Source: Boswellia sacra (taxonomy: Eukaryota > Streptophyta > Magnoliopsida > Sapindales > Burseraceae). Taken from it: DNA of 64,000 nt. The translations under genes and the position numbers were made by a program. The notes beneath the pieces were generated by a model that was not told the DNA's origin, made no database searches, and worked only from the letters and a program-made list of their open reading frames with translations. The stretch is from the NCBI GenBank assembly GCA_013180625.2, contig SNVD02009905.1, positions 124,001 through 188,000 of the forward strand, given 5' to 3'. Positions 1 to 13,339 of the stretch are shown here, one piece after another. Position 1 is the stretch's first letter. Each line of letters opens with the position of its first letter.

Positions 1-2445
1 ATTTTATATATGTATAAATTCATATGAAAAAACCATTATTAATAATATTGTTGAACCAAAATTAATCATAAATTGAAGTAAAAAAAGTTTCAAAATTTCC
101 TGTATTTTAATTCAAAAAACTAAGATTCATCCGATAATATGAGCAAATTATTTTAATTACTAAATTACAATTTTATTTGCATATAAAAATAAAATATTAT
201 CCGCACAAAAAAACCTTAACTTAGCGGAAAGAGAAAATCCACGTAGCAAGAAAGGAAATGCAATGTGGGCAAATGTGATTGGGTCGGGTTGGGTGGGGAC
301 AGCTATTTGGTAGCATTATGTTGGGTTAGAGTGGGGTAGGGACTAGACAAAAGTGGGGACACAGCTTTTAAGTTAGCTGTTAGAGCTGCCTGGTTGGCAG
401 GTGTTCACATGGACACTTCCCATGTGTTGTAATACACGCTCTCTCATTCAAATTCTCTCACTATCAGGCACACCCCGTACTCACACGCGCTTCTTCATTC
501 CTCCGTGTCTCAGCCTTGAGAGAAAGCGCGTGGGCATTTTGGAACCTCGGCATAAGCAAAACTCGCTTTCTCTTTACTCGCTTTTTTTTTTTTTTTCTCT
601 CTCGCTGCTTGGGTTTCAACTAAATTATTATTATCCAATGATTCAGACTGTTAACAAATAATGAAGGGGAGGGAGGATCTGAGCCGTTGATGGGTGACCC
701 ACATGATTCCTCTTGCCACATGATGCTTATCGCCAATGTCCAAACGGGTGGGTCCGGAAGATAAAAATTAATTGTAATTAGTACTATGATTAATTAAAGT
801 AAAATGAAGTGTTAGTAGTCAAAAGGCTACCGAATTTGGGGAGATTTATTAGCCTTTGCGACCATCAAAAAACCTACTCTATTACTCTTCCAATCTTCAG
901 CCTTGGAAATGGAAAGCTATAATGAAGTGTCTACTATAACAAGCAATCACCTATTACTATCACTCTGATTAATTACTTAATTAATCCCATAATTTTGGTT
1001 GTTAATTAGTTATTTAATATTACATTGGGAATATTTCAGTCGTTTTCCTAGAATCACATGATAAACAATTTTGTTAGGTGGTTAATAGTGCTTTTTGCTT
1101 CCAAGTTCTCTTTTGTTTTCTAGTAGATTTGGTTTTCCAAGTATGGACAAATTTTTTCATTTAATAGGGTTGAATCAATGGTTATATTATATTTTAGGAG
1201 AGAAATATAATAACAATATTGCAATTTATAAATAAAATCCATATTTGATGGATCTATAGATATTTGATAGAATAGTATAATTAAATCACATTCAATTTCG
1301 ACTAAAAAATCCTAATATATTTTATGAATAATAATAAATATTAGATAACAATGACATAACCACAAGGTCACACATCACAATTAATTAGAATGATACCAAA
1401 TTACAATCTAAAAAGTGGGTTGACAAAACATCAATTAAGCAATGGAATAATAATGAGCATGAGGGTGGGAGTTGTTAATTGTATTGCATGAAGCATGCAA
1501 AATAAAATTTTGTACATAATCTTTTGGCGAACACACAGGTAAGTTACGTTTACATTACATATAATAGAGGAGAGGAGAGGAGAGATGGCATATCACCAGC
1601 AGTATAGCTAATGTTTGAAGAGTACTTGTGGCAGACAAATCCTCTTTTACGCAATCGCAAGTCCATGATAAACTTTTGTAAAAGTAGAATTAATCATCAA
1701 ATGATTCGCAAACATGTTAAAACATGCTTAGGATGACATGAATTTCATCATATTCTCCTCCTTTTTAATATATAATCATTATCCCTTCATCCTCATCTTT
1801 TCCACTTTTATGACATGGCGGGTGTTCTATGAATCTAGATCGAAATAGTTTCATTAATTTACCGTTATTATTATTATTATTATTGTTATTATTTAAAAAT
1901 AAAGTTATTTGTGCAATGTGAACTCTTGTTTCTGGAATCCATTGATTTAGGCTTTTATAAACTATAAAATCATTCGCTTTATGAATTATTTAAAGTTATA
2001 TTCCATTATATTAAGTTTTATCTATTAATTCAATCGATTAAATAAGATTCATATCGCATTATCTATACAATATATCAATCAATTTATATATTTATACCAT
2101 AGGTTTTCTAATAATTAGTAAGATTTACAATAAAATAGAAAGGTATTAAAAATGGAATTCGCTTGGAAATGACAAATCTAAAAGTATTTATGATGTGCAT
2201 CAATCATCAATTTGCATTTATAGAAGGCGAAGAAAAAAAAAGTATAATATTTTCTTTAGCTAATATTTGTCGATTCTCTCATAACATATTTACGAAATTA
2301 GCTATATAATGCTCCGAAACATTAAAGGTTAAAAAAGGAAAAAAAAAATATACACATTAATCATCCGCCAGTTACAAAATCTGGCAAGGTTTGACTTTAG
2401 GACGCGGCATGGATAAGCCACGGATTGTTGTTCTCTTTACCCCAC
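1..2445. other. Intergenic, downstream of the PINOID gene
   Basis: AT-rich non-coding DNA. It contains a CT-rich stretch around 430-610 with a poly-T run near 581-595, a TTA trinucleotide microsatellite around 1865-1893, and no ORF with a recognisable domain. A short frame at 401-661 is low-complexity and has no support as a gene. The 3' untranslated region of the minus-strand kinase gene must lie just below 2446, but its end cannot be fixed from sequence alone. Confidence 0.6.
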
Positions 2446-4408
2446 TCAAAAGTAATCAAACGCTGTTGATTGTGTCTTTATCTTTTTCTCGTAGAACGGC
2501 ATCGTTTTCCGCCTTCTAAGACCTGGAATCTCGGGAGGAGTAACCGACCGTACAAGAGCGAAGTTGAGGCCTCTGAAAAACGGGTGCGTTTTGACGTCGG
2601 CAGCTCCGCGTTTGGACCCGAGTCGACTGTTGGGGTCCTTGTTAAGCAAACCGGAGATCAAGTCCCGCGCGTGGACCTCAAGCATGGAAGAGGGCGTGTG
2701 GGTGGGGAACGTCAGGGGTTTCTTCACTATGTTACGCAGGGTATTCTCATTAGATGGAGCTGCAAAAGGCGTACGGCCGTAGATCATCTCGTAGATAAAA
2801 ATGCCAAAGGCCCACCAGTCGACAGCGTTCCCGTGGGACCCACCCGAGGCAACCTCAGGTGAAACATACTCGTGGGTGCCCACGAAGGAGCATGACCGGG
2901 CGGTTACCGGCTCGGCAACAAAGAGCCGGTTAGGGGTTAGCGTTTGGATCTTTTTGGACCGGAATAGCCGGTTAAAGAAACAGGAGAAGCGCGGAATGGG
3001 GCTGCTCACTTGTTGTCGTGAGTAGCATTGGGACTGTGGGGTCGTAGGGTCTGGAGAAGAGAAGGGAGATTCAACGGCTGGGATGGCGTCCGAGCACAAG
3101 GAGAGGTCAAAGTCTGAGAGCATGATGTGACCGTCAGATCTTACTAAAACATTTTCGGGTTTCAAGTCCCTGTAGATTATTCCCAGCATGTGAAGGTACT
3201 CTAGAGCCACCAAAACCTCAGCTGCATAAAACCTGAAGAAAATAGAAAATTGAAAAGACTTTTATTAGTTTGTTTTTCTATTTATTTTACCAACAAAACT
3301 GCAGTAACTGTTGATAGAAAATTGAGAAATACAATGAAATCTCTGAGAAAATCATCTCTCTGATTTCTTGCATCGTAAGATAAGATGAGATTAAGATGTG
3401 AAGAGGGCAAATTCTCTCCAGGAAGTAAACTAAAACAGGATGCTTCAGTAGTTCTACTAATGGAAAAATTATCAAATAAGGGAAAATTGCGGCTAAGTCA
3501 GAGTGATTATGAGTCAAAAACTTGAGCTGTAGATGAAAACTGGGAAATGTAAAAACGATGTTTAACGACCTAATTAATTATATCCCATTGAAGAAGACGT
3601 TGCAAAGGCAAAGCAGACAAGATAAGAACAGCACAGTACTTGGTAGCAGAAGAAAACAAAACATACAGAATCATACTCGCAGATAAGCAGACGAAGGAGA
3701 AATTTGGAAAGATATTTTATTTTTCATTCAAGAAAACAAAACGTTGCAGCTTTTTTAGGAGGAAGATTAATGCATCTCAGCGAGATTAATTAAGTTAAAA
3801 ATACAAGATTAGCTTGGATTGAATGCATGTATAATATTATATTACCTTGCTGAGGTCAATGAAAATCGTTTCTGAGGCTGCTTATGCCTCAGGGAATGCA
3901 AGTCACCGCCGGAACAAAACTCCATGACAATACAAGAGAAATGCGAGGCTTCAAATTCAGCGTAAAGGCTAGGCAAGAACGGATGATCCAACATCTTCAA
4001 GATCTTCCTCTCCATCTCCGCTCTGTGCACCTTCTTCTTCATCGCCAATGCTTCCTTATTCACCACCTTCATCGCGTACAGACAAGACTGATCATCGGCG
4101 CGATTGTGATGGTTCTTGGAGTCGTTGAGGCGGCAGAGGTAGACTGTTCCGATATCTCCCGAGCCAATGCGGCGGAGGAGAGCGAAATCGCGGAAGGTGA
4201 GGCCGGCCTTGCGGGCGGAAGAGGCGGAGCGGATTGCAGAGTAGGCGAAGTCGGAGGAGCGGTGAGGCTTGAGAGTTAGGTTATCGGGAGAGGATTTGGA
4301 AGTCGGGAGGTCGAAGGAGAGACGACTGAAGCTGCCACAGCTTTCACTGCTCATTGAGCTTGAGTTTGTTGTGTCGAGGCTGAGTTCAAAGTCCGAGTCT
4401 ATTACCAT
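2446..4408 (-). CDS. PID: PINOID-type AGC (AGCVIII) serine/threonine protein kinase, two exons
   Basis: Exons 4408-3846 and 3232-2446, with a GT-AG intron (3845-3233) inside an Arg codon; 449 codons. PINOID phosphorylates the hydrophilic loop of PIN auxin efflux carriers at the plasma membrane and so steers auxin flow in organ initiation. Seen: Ser-rich N-terminus, glycine loop GSGDIG (82-87), VAIK-type Lys114, catalytic YRDLKPEN (208-215), DFD instead of DFG (228-230, the plant AGCVIII hallmark), an insert of about 70 residues before the activation loop, loop serines 301 and 303 in [14 protein letters not shown] at 312-314, and a C-terminal FDYF (446-449) resembling the PDK1-docking hydrophobic motif. 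Length (Arabidopsis PID 438) and the single intron fit the family. The N-terminal LSLDTTNS and SFSRLSFD blocks match PINOID rather than WAG or D6PK. Start: the ATG at 4408 precedes these conserved blocks. Plus-strand frames over the exons are shadows. Confidence 0.95.
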
Positions 4409-6588
4409 TTTACGATGACGAAGCCGAATGCAACGCGTTCTTCTCTCTTCCTATAAAGAGAGAACAAACGAAGACGAGGACGTTGTTGGCCAAAAAGTGA
4501 AGAGCAAGGGAATCGGGTGCAGATACAAACTAATCTCTGTTTGAGAAAACGAAGTTGAAGGCGCTTTTTCTAGAAGGGAATGGATGGGTGATGGAATCAG
4601 ATACCTGGAGTGGCTGTGGTGTGATTCAATGAAGATGTAGAAGTTGAAGAATAATATTTATTTATTCTTCAACTAATAAGAGGGAGTTTTGAAGTCAAAA
4701 ATGGTGTGCAACACATGGAAGTTGAGAGGGGGGAAGGCATTAAAGGGTGTATCAGAGAGAAGAATGGTAGCTTTGAATGCACATTTTGAACGTTGCAGGC
4801 TTTATGAAGGTGTCTGGACCTTAAAATTAGGGTTTTCTGAGCGAAAACCAGTCCGTACGCAAAGCCAGTAATGGAGCGAGGGAGTGAGAGAGAGCATGTT
4901 ATGTTTTTGGTCTCTTTTCCTCGGCTTGCTCTTCCGGCTGCTTTTTAGTTTGGTTTAGTTTACAGATGAGATGAGATGAGATGAGAGAGAGATATGGGAG
5001 ACGGGACACTGGAAAAGAGAAGGTGGTTGAGGGTATTTATGCTGCCAGTGAACGACGCTGTTTAGTCCAAGGGTAAATCCGTCCTTACATATCACCTCCA
5101 ACCTTCTCCATTATGTATACAGTAATACTAGACTATAGGAAGGACTCGACCGATCTTCTCTTTATGTGAATATTTAATTCCCAAATTAACCTTTTCCTAT
5201 AGAATTAACAACTCTTTAAATGTGGACTCTAACCCTAGCAAGATCTAGTTACCTTCAGAATGTGATGAGCTGATTCAGATTTCAGATCGACCCGCCAGGC
5301 CTCACAGCTCACACTCATTATGATCCACAAATAATTATAGGACATGAAGAAGGTCAGATTAGAGTCGCTATTAGGGACTAGGGGTAGAACAGGGTCAGAA
5401 CTAATTGGCGCAGGGTAAAAATGTCCTTGCATTTGAGGTGAAACTGAAAAGAAGAATCCGGGAGTCAGAGATGATAGGGTGATACGGTGAATGTATGGCA
5501 TCAGCATTTTGTAATTGGATTTGGATGGAGTCGTAGTATAGCCCTTTTATGACGTGAGTTTCGGCTCGTGCGGGCGTTGTCACGTGTCTGAGATTAACCT
5601 TTCCCTTAATCTTTTGGGAAAAACAAAAAATTTTCAAAAAGCTTTGGAATTCTACACCGCGTGTGGTTTTACTGTTGTTTGCAGGGTGATTAAAAGCCGG
5701 TTTTGTTGTTGAAAGGTCAAAAATGCTCTTGTGATGGAACTCTACACGGAAAGTAAAAGCGCTTTTGAGTTATTAGTAACCCCCTTTTCTGAAGGAATTC
5801 ATTCCCTTTTCAACTTTGAATTAGTTTTTGTGTTCTAGACTTTTTAGATTCAACAAGTACATTTAGAAGTCGGATCCGGTAATTAGTCTTCAGAGTTGAT
5901 AGATGAGTCAATAACCCAACAGAGCTTCATAATAATATATGATATACGGATTAATGGTTTATTATATTCATTGTTAGTTTAAGATTGTATAATAATTTGG
6001 TTTAACATATTAACCCAATCCAATACGATCATGTTGTCTTACATTAAACGTTTTTATTCAACACTTACTTAGACATTACATTTATACTAAATCTTACTCA
6101 TTATATTGAATACATATCATGTCAAAGAAATCTTTATATAATAACCGAGTAACTCAAATATATATTATATCCATGTTGCAATACCATATATGACACGGGT
6201 TTCAAATAGTAGAAGCATATTGCAAGGGTAAGAATTGTCTTTCGAGCAGGGAAAACAAAGTGGCATGAATGTCTCTCTACAGAAATTGTACTATTCGTTG
6301 AAGATTTTAAGCTGATGTAGCTAACTTTCTAGGCAACAGTTGGGCAGTAACCTATTAACTCTACGCAGTCTGAATTCACGCTGCAAATGAATCTACAACA
6401 GTTAAAAGTCAATTGGGTTTTGCAATTTGATGGTGCAAAGATAAAAATTTTCCTTGAAAATTTCAGTCGTTTTATACATTTTGATAATTAGAAAACATCA
6501 CAAAAAATTATTTGATCAGTTTTTTTATGCATCATATGGGAGTTGGTGCTTTAGCCCTCTGTTTTATATTATAATATTATTTCATCAG
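4409..6588. promoter_or_regulatory. PINOID upstream region and intergenic DNA
   Basis: This is the 5' side of the minus-strand kinase gene. It holds a GATGA pentamer microsatellite (about 4964-4985) running into GA repeats, and a G-box core CACGTG at about 5581. I looked for the canonical auxin-response element TGTCTC and saw no clear copy close to the start, so auxin control is not shown by sequence here. No supported gene occurs; frames at 4689-4871 and 5235-5637 have no recognisable domain. Confidence 0.4.
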
Positions 6589-7308
6589 TGAAAGTTATGA
6601 AGATATGTAGTTATAAATAACAAGATAGTAAACTATAATGTAAATCGGTACAGGAGGATTTTTACGTGGTTCGATTATAAAAACCTACGTCTACGGATAT
6701 CTATAGAACTCCAATTCACTATATTCTTGTTCCGATGTCTGATACAGAATTATATAAACATTCAACCCTCAAGTTTCTCTAAGTGTCTACTAACTCACTC
6801 AGACTTGATCAACAACTTATGTACGATTTTAACTCTCATAAATGAAAACAAAAATTTCATGAATCAAAGATATAAAGACATTCCTTGGCGTCAAAGCTTT
6901 GCAATTATAAAGTCATGGAATGCCGTGAAGAACAATCAACAATCTCTCTTGCGCCAAAGACTCTCTCACTCAATACTTGCTTTCGACTTTTTCATACATC
7001 AATATATATTAAGAGATCAAATTCCTAAAAGTCCTGTAAGGATCTCAATCAAGATCACATTAGAATTAGGATAAAATAAAATAGGAAATGCTTTATAGTT
7101 AATCTCCTAAAGTAATAAGAATATATTAACTATCTTCTTATTTTGATTAGAATACAAAATATTATCCTGATCAAGAGAGATAATTATCAAAATACTTCCT
7201 ATAATAATTATCTAAAAACAGTAAAATAAAAATAAAATAATTTAATTATTTTTATCACAAGTTAATCAAAATTTAAACATGTGTATGTGTATGACGTTAA
7301 CACCACCG
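6589..7308 (-). mobile_element. Solo LTR of the SIRE-type Copia family, with perfect TSD
   Basis: This segment is the reverse complement of the LTR of the full-length Copia element at 51931-61949. It shares the terminal TGAAAGTT block, the GGATTTTTACGTGGTTCG block, the CCTACGTC block and the terminal GTTAACACCA block. It is flanked by the identical 5-bp target-site duplication ATCAG (6584-6588 and 7309-7313). No internal domain lies between, so it is a solo LTR left by unequal recombination. It is shorter (720 bp) and visibly more diverged than the two LTRs of the full element, so it is older. The terminal CA (in plus orientation) has decayed to CG. Confidence 0.9.
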
Positions 7309-10300
7309 ATCAGAATTTCCTTCAAAATTTATTTTATTTTTTTCGTTGATTAGTAATCATTATTTCATCAAATATCAAAGGTGTTACGGCAATTGTACTT
7401 ACAATTAAAGCTTCTGGTGATCCTACTTTTATTTTTTTCCAAAAAAAAAAAAGACCGCCTTTTTTAACTTGAAGTGACAAAAAAATGCTTTAATCATACA
7501 TTTATGATTAAAATTGAGTTGATAGCATTAATATTAATAAAAAATTATTATAATGCGAAAAAACATTAATAAGAATAGAAGCAGATATATTCTGAAAATT
7601 GTCAAATTCTTTGTCTACATTAAACAGTGAAAAAAATTAAATGAACAGAATAGAACAGTGTGTGAGGTACATAGCTTAACTGTAAAATAATATGCAGCCA
7701 AAAATGCTGGTATAGATTCCAGACAAAACCTGATTTTCACCCCTTTATATTGGAGTCTCTGCAATGCACGCTTAGCCGTTCCTTGTTTCTCAGTGGGTCC
7801 ACTTCCCCTAAACTTTTTGCTTCTGGGTTTTTTTTTTTTCTTTTTTTCAGATGATAAGGCACTTGATTCTAATAAATCAAAATTCTTAAAAACAAGAGTC
7901 AGAAATATTATCATATCGAACCTAGTAATAAAGTTCAATAATGCTCCCATAAACGTATCATTTCAAGTATATGAATACATATGGCAAGTTCCTAAGTTAA
8001 AGTGTGTGTGTGTATTTGAATATGATCAATTTGTGAATAAAATTTATAAGATTCTTAAGCAAAGAAATAAATTTCTATTTTGAAAACAAAATTAAAGAGA
8101 AAAAGTAGAAAGATTAGACTGATATTAAACTCCACATGGGCAAAAATAGAACAAGGGAGGCAATCAAAGGATGACATGTCAGCAAGTTGGAAAAAAAGGG
8201 TGGGGGTGCACCAGCTGGGTGGGAAGGTCCCAGCTTCTGGTGCCCGGAACATGAAAACAACAAGTCTTCAAGAGCAATTTTGGATTATTTCATACTCATT
8301 TCAAGCTTTATAGAAAATAGATTGATAAGAAACCGATGCAAAAGGGGCCCCTGATGGCTTAGGAGGCAATTGGTGTTATGCAAAAGGCCAGCAGAAAGTG
8401 CAGCAAGTGGCACTATTCTGCATTTGAGCCATGAAATTTTCTCCAAATGGGGAAGACAAAATACCCCCCCAGTTGGTATACCGTTTGTTTTCTTTTATAT
8501 GATGTCTATTGCAAATCCGAATAATTTTACCTTTTAAAGATATTGCATTGCTCATTAAAAGATTACTTTTTTTTAATAATATATGCATAATATTGTCGAC
8601 CTAACATTCAGTTACTAGACTCACCATATCTATATCTATATATATATTTTTCGAATCGAGACCATAAAATTACCCACCAACATTAGGTTACAAGGCAAAT
8701 GAATAGTATAATATGTTTAAATGGTACATTTGATAGGTCCTACTATTTTGAGGCAATCACAATTGATTATTACATATGTTCATCCTAAATTGTTCAAGGT
8801 ACCCAGCTAGGGTATTTAATGGTGAAACATAGATTCTGCTTGGGGATGAAGAACAGTCAGTCACATACAAACTTTGTCGTGGTATTCATATTTGAGGACC
8901 AAAAAGAATGTGCCATAAATGAATTTGAACGGGCAAAGAAGCTCATAAGGTAAGAGATATAAAAACACCAATAATGGCATGTTGGTATTCATAGCATAAA
9001 TGAAGTTGCCAACGCCAATAATTTTGCTAAGAGCATCAACCTTACTGGGGGGCAGACAAAATGATCTGTAGTTTGATTCTGATTTTGGCAAAAGAAGAAG
9101 AAAAGCCGAGGTAGAGGCACAAAGTGCTAAAACCATATATTTTGATGGTTAATGGAATGAGATTAAGCGCTAATCACACATGCAAATGAGTAAATTCCAA
9201 ATTGCTAATCCCACTTTGGAGATCTTGTGGGCCAATGCTTTTAACTCATTAATTGTCTTCTAGTTCTTTTGAGTTTTGGCACTTTCTCATGCTACGCTTC
9301 TGTTTCCTCTCAGAAGTTGTCAACAATAATTGGACACTTCATACATCATAATTTCATCTAGGGCTACTAGTACTCATTGGTAAGCCAACACTAATAGGAG
9401 GATGAACCAATTATAATTTTTCGATTATGATTACTATTAATAAATTCAAAATTTTTATCTCTAGCTTCAATCACATTTAACTTGACATGAATTGGACAAT
9501 TCCAAATTTCTGCTGATTCCATTGTTTGAAGATCTTTTCATCTTTTGAGACCACTTTATATCTGCTATTTGTACTATAAATCACTTCTTTTTTCTCTCCC
9601 TGTCTCTCTCTCTCCCCTAATTTTGAGTTTTGTGAATCCATGTTGCAACACTTTGTTTCACTTGCAGGACAGCTGTGCAACAGGTTATATAGAAAAGAAT
9701 AACAATTGAGTAATTTAATTAGTGTTAGATGAATTGAGTTTGTTCTTTCAGGCTTATACTTTAGTGGGTCAATTATAGTGTCACGGGTTCAATTTATGAC
9801 CCAGTAATAATTTACCCTAACTCACTTCATTGCACACATTATTTTTAAGCATAATGTAACCTAATCCATTTAGGTTAAATATTAGCTACTTTAGGCCTTT
9901 GCAATAATGCCTCTACATAATGATAGCCTAACCCCTTTTCAATATGATGACACTACAGTGGTCCTAAAGAAATAATAATAATAATAATAATCTTAAAATT
10001 AATAAAAGCCAAACTTTTTTATTGAGCAAGAGATTCAATTCAAAAATATCTTAGACACTTAAAAAGTATCTCAACAAGCAAGCTACGTGAATGAAAATAT
10101 AATGAATTATTTTAAACGTAACCTTCATTCTTTAACTAAGATATATAGAGTATATAATAAAGATGAGATAATCATTTTTTGAGTGGTCCATACAGAATGA
10201 CCAAAATATAATAAAAGTACGTACACATAAAAAAAAAAAAAGCGAATGATTCGTATAATAAGAGTATAAAATGAATGCACCAACTATAGGCTTTATATAA

Positions 10301-11494
10301 CAATCTTAATGTAAATTTTTTCACGTTGGACATCAATAAGGAATGGTTGTTATATTAAAGTATAGTATAATTGCCAAATATGGGTATGATAATCGAAAGA
10401 TAATATTAGAATTATATAAGTCGTAATAAATAAATAAATAAATAAAATGAAAAGCAAATATGATCATTTCAAGGAAGGATCGTTAGGAAGATACATAAAT
10501 GAGAACACCCCGCCATATTCCCGCTGTATTGTTAGGCCGACAATCGGACAAATTATGTCACAATAAACAACAAAAACTTTCGAATATAAATTATATTTAT
10601 ATGCATCATATATCAAAAATTTATTAATATAAGAGATCGATCGAATAAGTAAGCAGTATTAGTTGAAACTCATGTCATCAATGTATTAAATTAAATGGTT
10701 GTTATTATAATACTAAGTTGTATTAAAATAAGAAGGGTTAATGCAAAAGTCAAGAACTACTTGATCATCAAACGGAAAAATTAATATATAAATAATCAGT
10801 GCAACAACTAACAAGTAATCCCAAAAATAGAAAATTTTATGGGGAATCCAAACGAGGAATCCGAGTTCCTCTTTCTTGGTAACATAAGCTGATGAGATTG
10901 TTTCTATGTCTGCTTGATTTTATGCTAAAATTATTAATCAGTTTTTGCACATCTCCTTGTTAGATTCTGCCCCACCATTTAGTATAAATAATAATCTTAA
11001 CCTTAACTATTATAATTATGTCATTAGTTGTCTAAGTCAAATTATGGTTGAAGTTTATATAAATGACATCGAAGAGACAGAAAAAAAAAAAGTTTTCGAA
11101 TTGACGCATCCACTTTTGGATACGATATGGAGTGATTTACATTTACATCAGAGTCAAGCCTAGTGAAGCATTCATGGAGATGGAGGGGTCTTCAAGAGAA
11201 ATAATAATATTAATTGTTGGCCACCAAGATTATGATAATAGAATGATTGCGTAAGGAGATTCGTTGATGAATCAGATCAAGCTTTCCGAGAAATAATTTA
11301 ATAGATTATTGACCAAGGTTAATCATATGGCTAAGCCAAGAGATACGAAGCTCATTAGAGGAGCAATGTCCGAGACTCTGGTGTCAACAAACAGAACGTT
11401 TAATATCACAAATGCTCTATTAATCTATTTGTAAATGATGTTTTTGTAGTTGAAAATTGAAATGTTCCTCTCCCTTCTAAGGGCAAAACTATAA
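7309..11494. other. Intergenic, gene-poor
   Basis: AT-rich DNA with poly-A/T tracts (for example around 7440 and 7829), a (TAA)n microsatellite near 9970 and a run of AAAT repeats near 10430. Frames such as 8861-9136 (minus) and 7793-8083 (plus) show no family resemblance and no splice or domain support. I see no gene here. Confidence 0.5.
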
Positions 11495-11715
11495 TTCACC
11501 GGATGTATGACGTGCACCCCTTTACACCCCTTTATATATATATATAAAGTTGGAGATTTTTTGCATAAAGTTCGGAAAAATGAATAGAAACCTTAGGAAT
11601 TATAAGTTTTCCTATTTTTTTTTTTGGGTGAAATTCCTTAACTTTATATGCATTTTTCGAACTTTATGCAAAATATTTCTGGGTGCATGAAATGCACCAG
11701 ATAGATGTATTGTAG
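11495..11715. repeat. Foldback / MITE-like inverted repeat
   Basis: The arm GCATAAAGTTCGGAAAAATG (11563-11582) is matched in inverse orientation by CATTTTTCGAACTTTATGC (11651-11669). Outside these, a second pair (GACGTGCACCCC on the left, GGGTGCATGAAATGCACC on the right) continues the inverted symmetry. The whole could fold into a long hairpin of about 200 bp. Size and symmetry fit a miniature inverted-repeat transposable element; no target duplication was identified with confidence. Confidence 0.6.
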
Positions 11716-13138
11716 CATAAACCCCCTTTCAGGATTTTGCCATGTGACCTTGATTCTGTTGACGAAGAAATGGTAAGCTCTAAGGCTAAAAAATTAGATA
11801 ATGGAAAACAAAACTAAACAAGTTTACTGTTGAGTTACATGAGCTAGCCCATTGGGTAATTGTCTAGAGGGCAAAATCTCTATTTGTGGCCCACCTTGAG
11901 TACGCGTGAATTGTGATCGAATGGGCATAGTTCACAAATTTTTGGAAGGAAATTAATAGAGATAACCCAAATCCTCATTGTTAGGAAATTAATACAGTGG
12001 CTTGTGGTAAGCATTTATAGAAGTAGACATAATCCACCAAGTTGGGTTAAATTATTTCTTTGTTATGTGAAGCATATAATCTTATTACTTTGGTGTTTGA
12101 TATGGTTTCCCTCTTTCACTACATTGAGAATTTGACTACTGCTTGTGATAAGTGGCTTTTATGGATAGCCAAATTTCGAGATAGAACCCACAATGAGTAG
12201 CATGACGTTGTTAAGATAAAGGATTCTTTGATACTTCAACATTATGTTTATAAAGAGTAATATACTTACAGTATAAGAAGTTGAGAAAAAATTAATCATT
12301 AAAATGATCCCCCTTGCCAACATAATTGTAGAAGGTACTTTTTGTTTTGTTAAAATAAAAGGTTTTGTTTAAATACGAAGTCGATCAGTGGATAAATGAA
12401 GGTGTCAAGAATCATAAAGCATAACTTTGCATATATAATTGCAATTAAGAAGAAATTTGCATAAGTTGATCCGTAGATTCCATGCCCATCATTTTGTTGG
12501 TATGTTCCTGCAGCAGCTTTGATTCAAATATAAGTCACTTGGTTTGACTAATAAAATTTCTTGGACAAATAAGAAGCATATCACTTTGTTCATGAAATGT
12601 AAGCGTGGATGGAAAAAAAAAAAAGAAGTAAAATCGATTGTGAGATCTTTTCATTCAATGCCAAATTTACAAGTTGATTAGATTTGCAAATGCATGGAAA
12701 AGTTCAATCTCAAATTTTTATTAATCAAGTACAAGGCTAGGCAGTTTAGAGCATGCAAGCTGAGAACAAATTGATCGTAGATGGTGTAAGATATTATGTG
12801 GAAGTATACTTGACATCCAAATTGATAAAAAATGAAAACCAAATCACATATAAAGACACTATATTTAAGATGGTTCAACGTCATTTGCTTACGTCCATGG
12901 ATGAATAGATAATTTTACTCGATCATAAATTTATAAGGTTATATTACACCAAATCTCCTATTCTATCCAATATTTGATCTATGTGGAGTTGTTCTATTTT
13001 TAATTATTTAACAACTCTTATTCCTCACACTTTCCTCTCGATTTATTTTTTCTATAGCGTATAAAAGTCAAGTCAAATAGGAAATGAGTCACAAATGTAA
13101 ACAGATGGTAGGTCGAAAGAGGAAGAGAAATATCTAGA

Positions 13139-13339
13139 GTAATATTGTTACTTATACAAACTCACGTATACAAAATGACGTGACATGATGTGATTTGATA
13201 AATAAATGCAGTAATTTGATAAATATATATTAATAATAAATGATATTAATTAACATGAGTGATATGACGATCATATATGGATGTTACATCAATTTACATA
13301 TGTGAGTTTATAGAAGTAGTTTGTATGAGTAGTATTACT
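13139..13339. repeat. MITE with long imperfect terminal inverted repeats (copy 1)
   Basis: The left end AGTAATATTGTTACTTATAC followed by AAACTCACGTATAC is mirrored at the right end, whose reverse complement reads AGTAATACTACTCATACAAA and then AAACTCACATATGTAAA. Each arm is about 50 bp and imperfect, and the internal AT-rich spacer is short. Copies 2 and 3 in this window (14223-14406 and 22804-22990) start with a similar AGTAATG block. Boundaries are approximate. Confidence 0.6.

Noticed and set aside
401..661. 86-codon plus-strand frame
   Set aside because: Low-complexity CT-rich DNA; no family resemblance, no splice or regulatory support.
2470..3025. Plus-strand frames over the kinase exon 2
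   Set aside because: Antisense shadows of the conserved PINOID coding sequence; no domain of their own.
3884..4279. 131-codon plus-strand frame
   Set aside because: Antisense to PINOID exon 1, whose glycine loop and catalytic motifs are unmistakable.
8861..9136. 91-codon minus-strand frame with hydrophobic stretches
   Set aside because: Hydrophobicity follows from AT-rich composition; no motif or neighbour supports a gene.
9760..9810. GGGTTCAATTTATGACCC, resembling a tRNA B box
   Set aside because: No A box, acceptor stem or anticodon arm at proper spacing; not a tRNA gene, and too weak for a SINE call.
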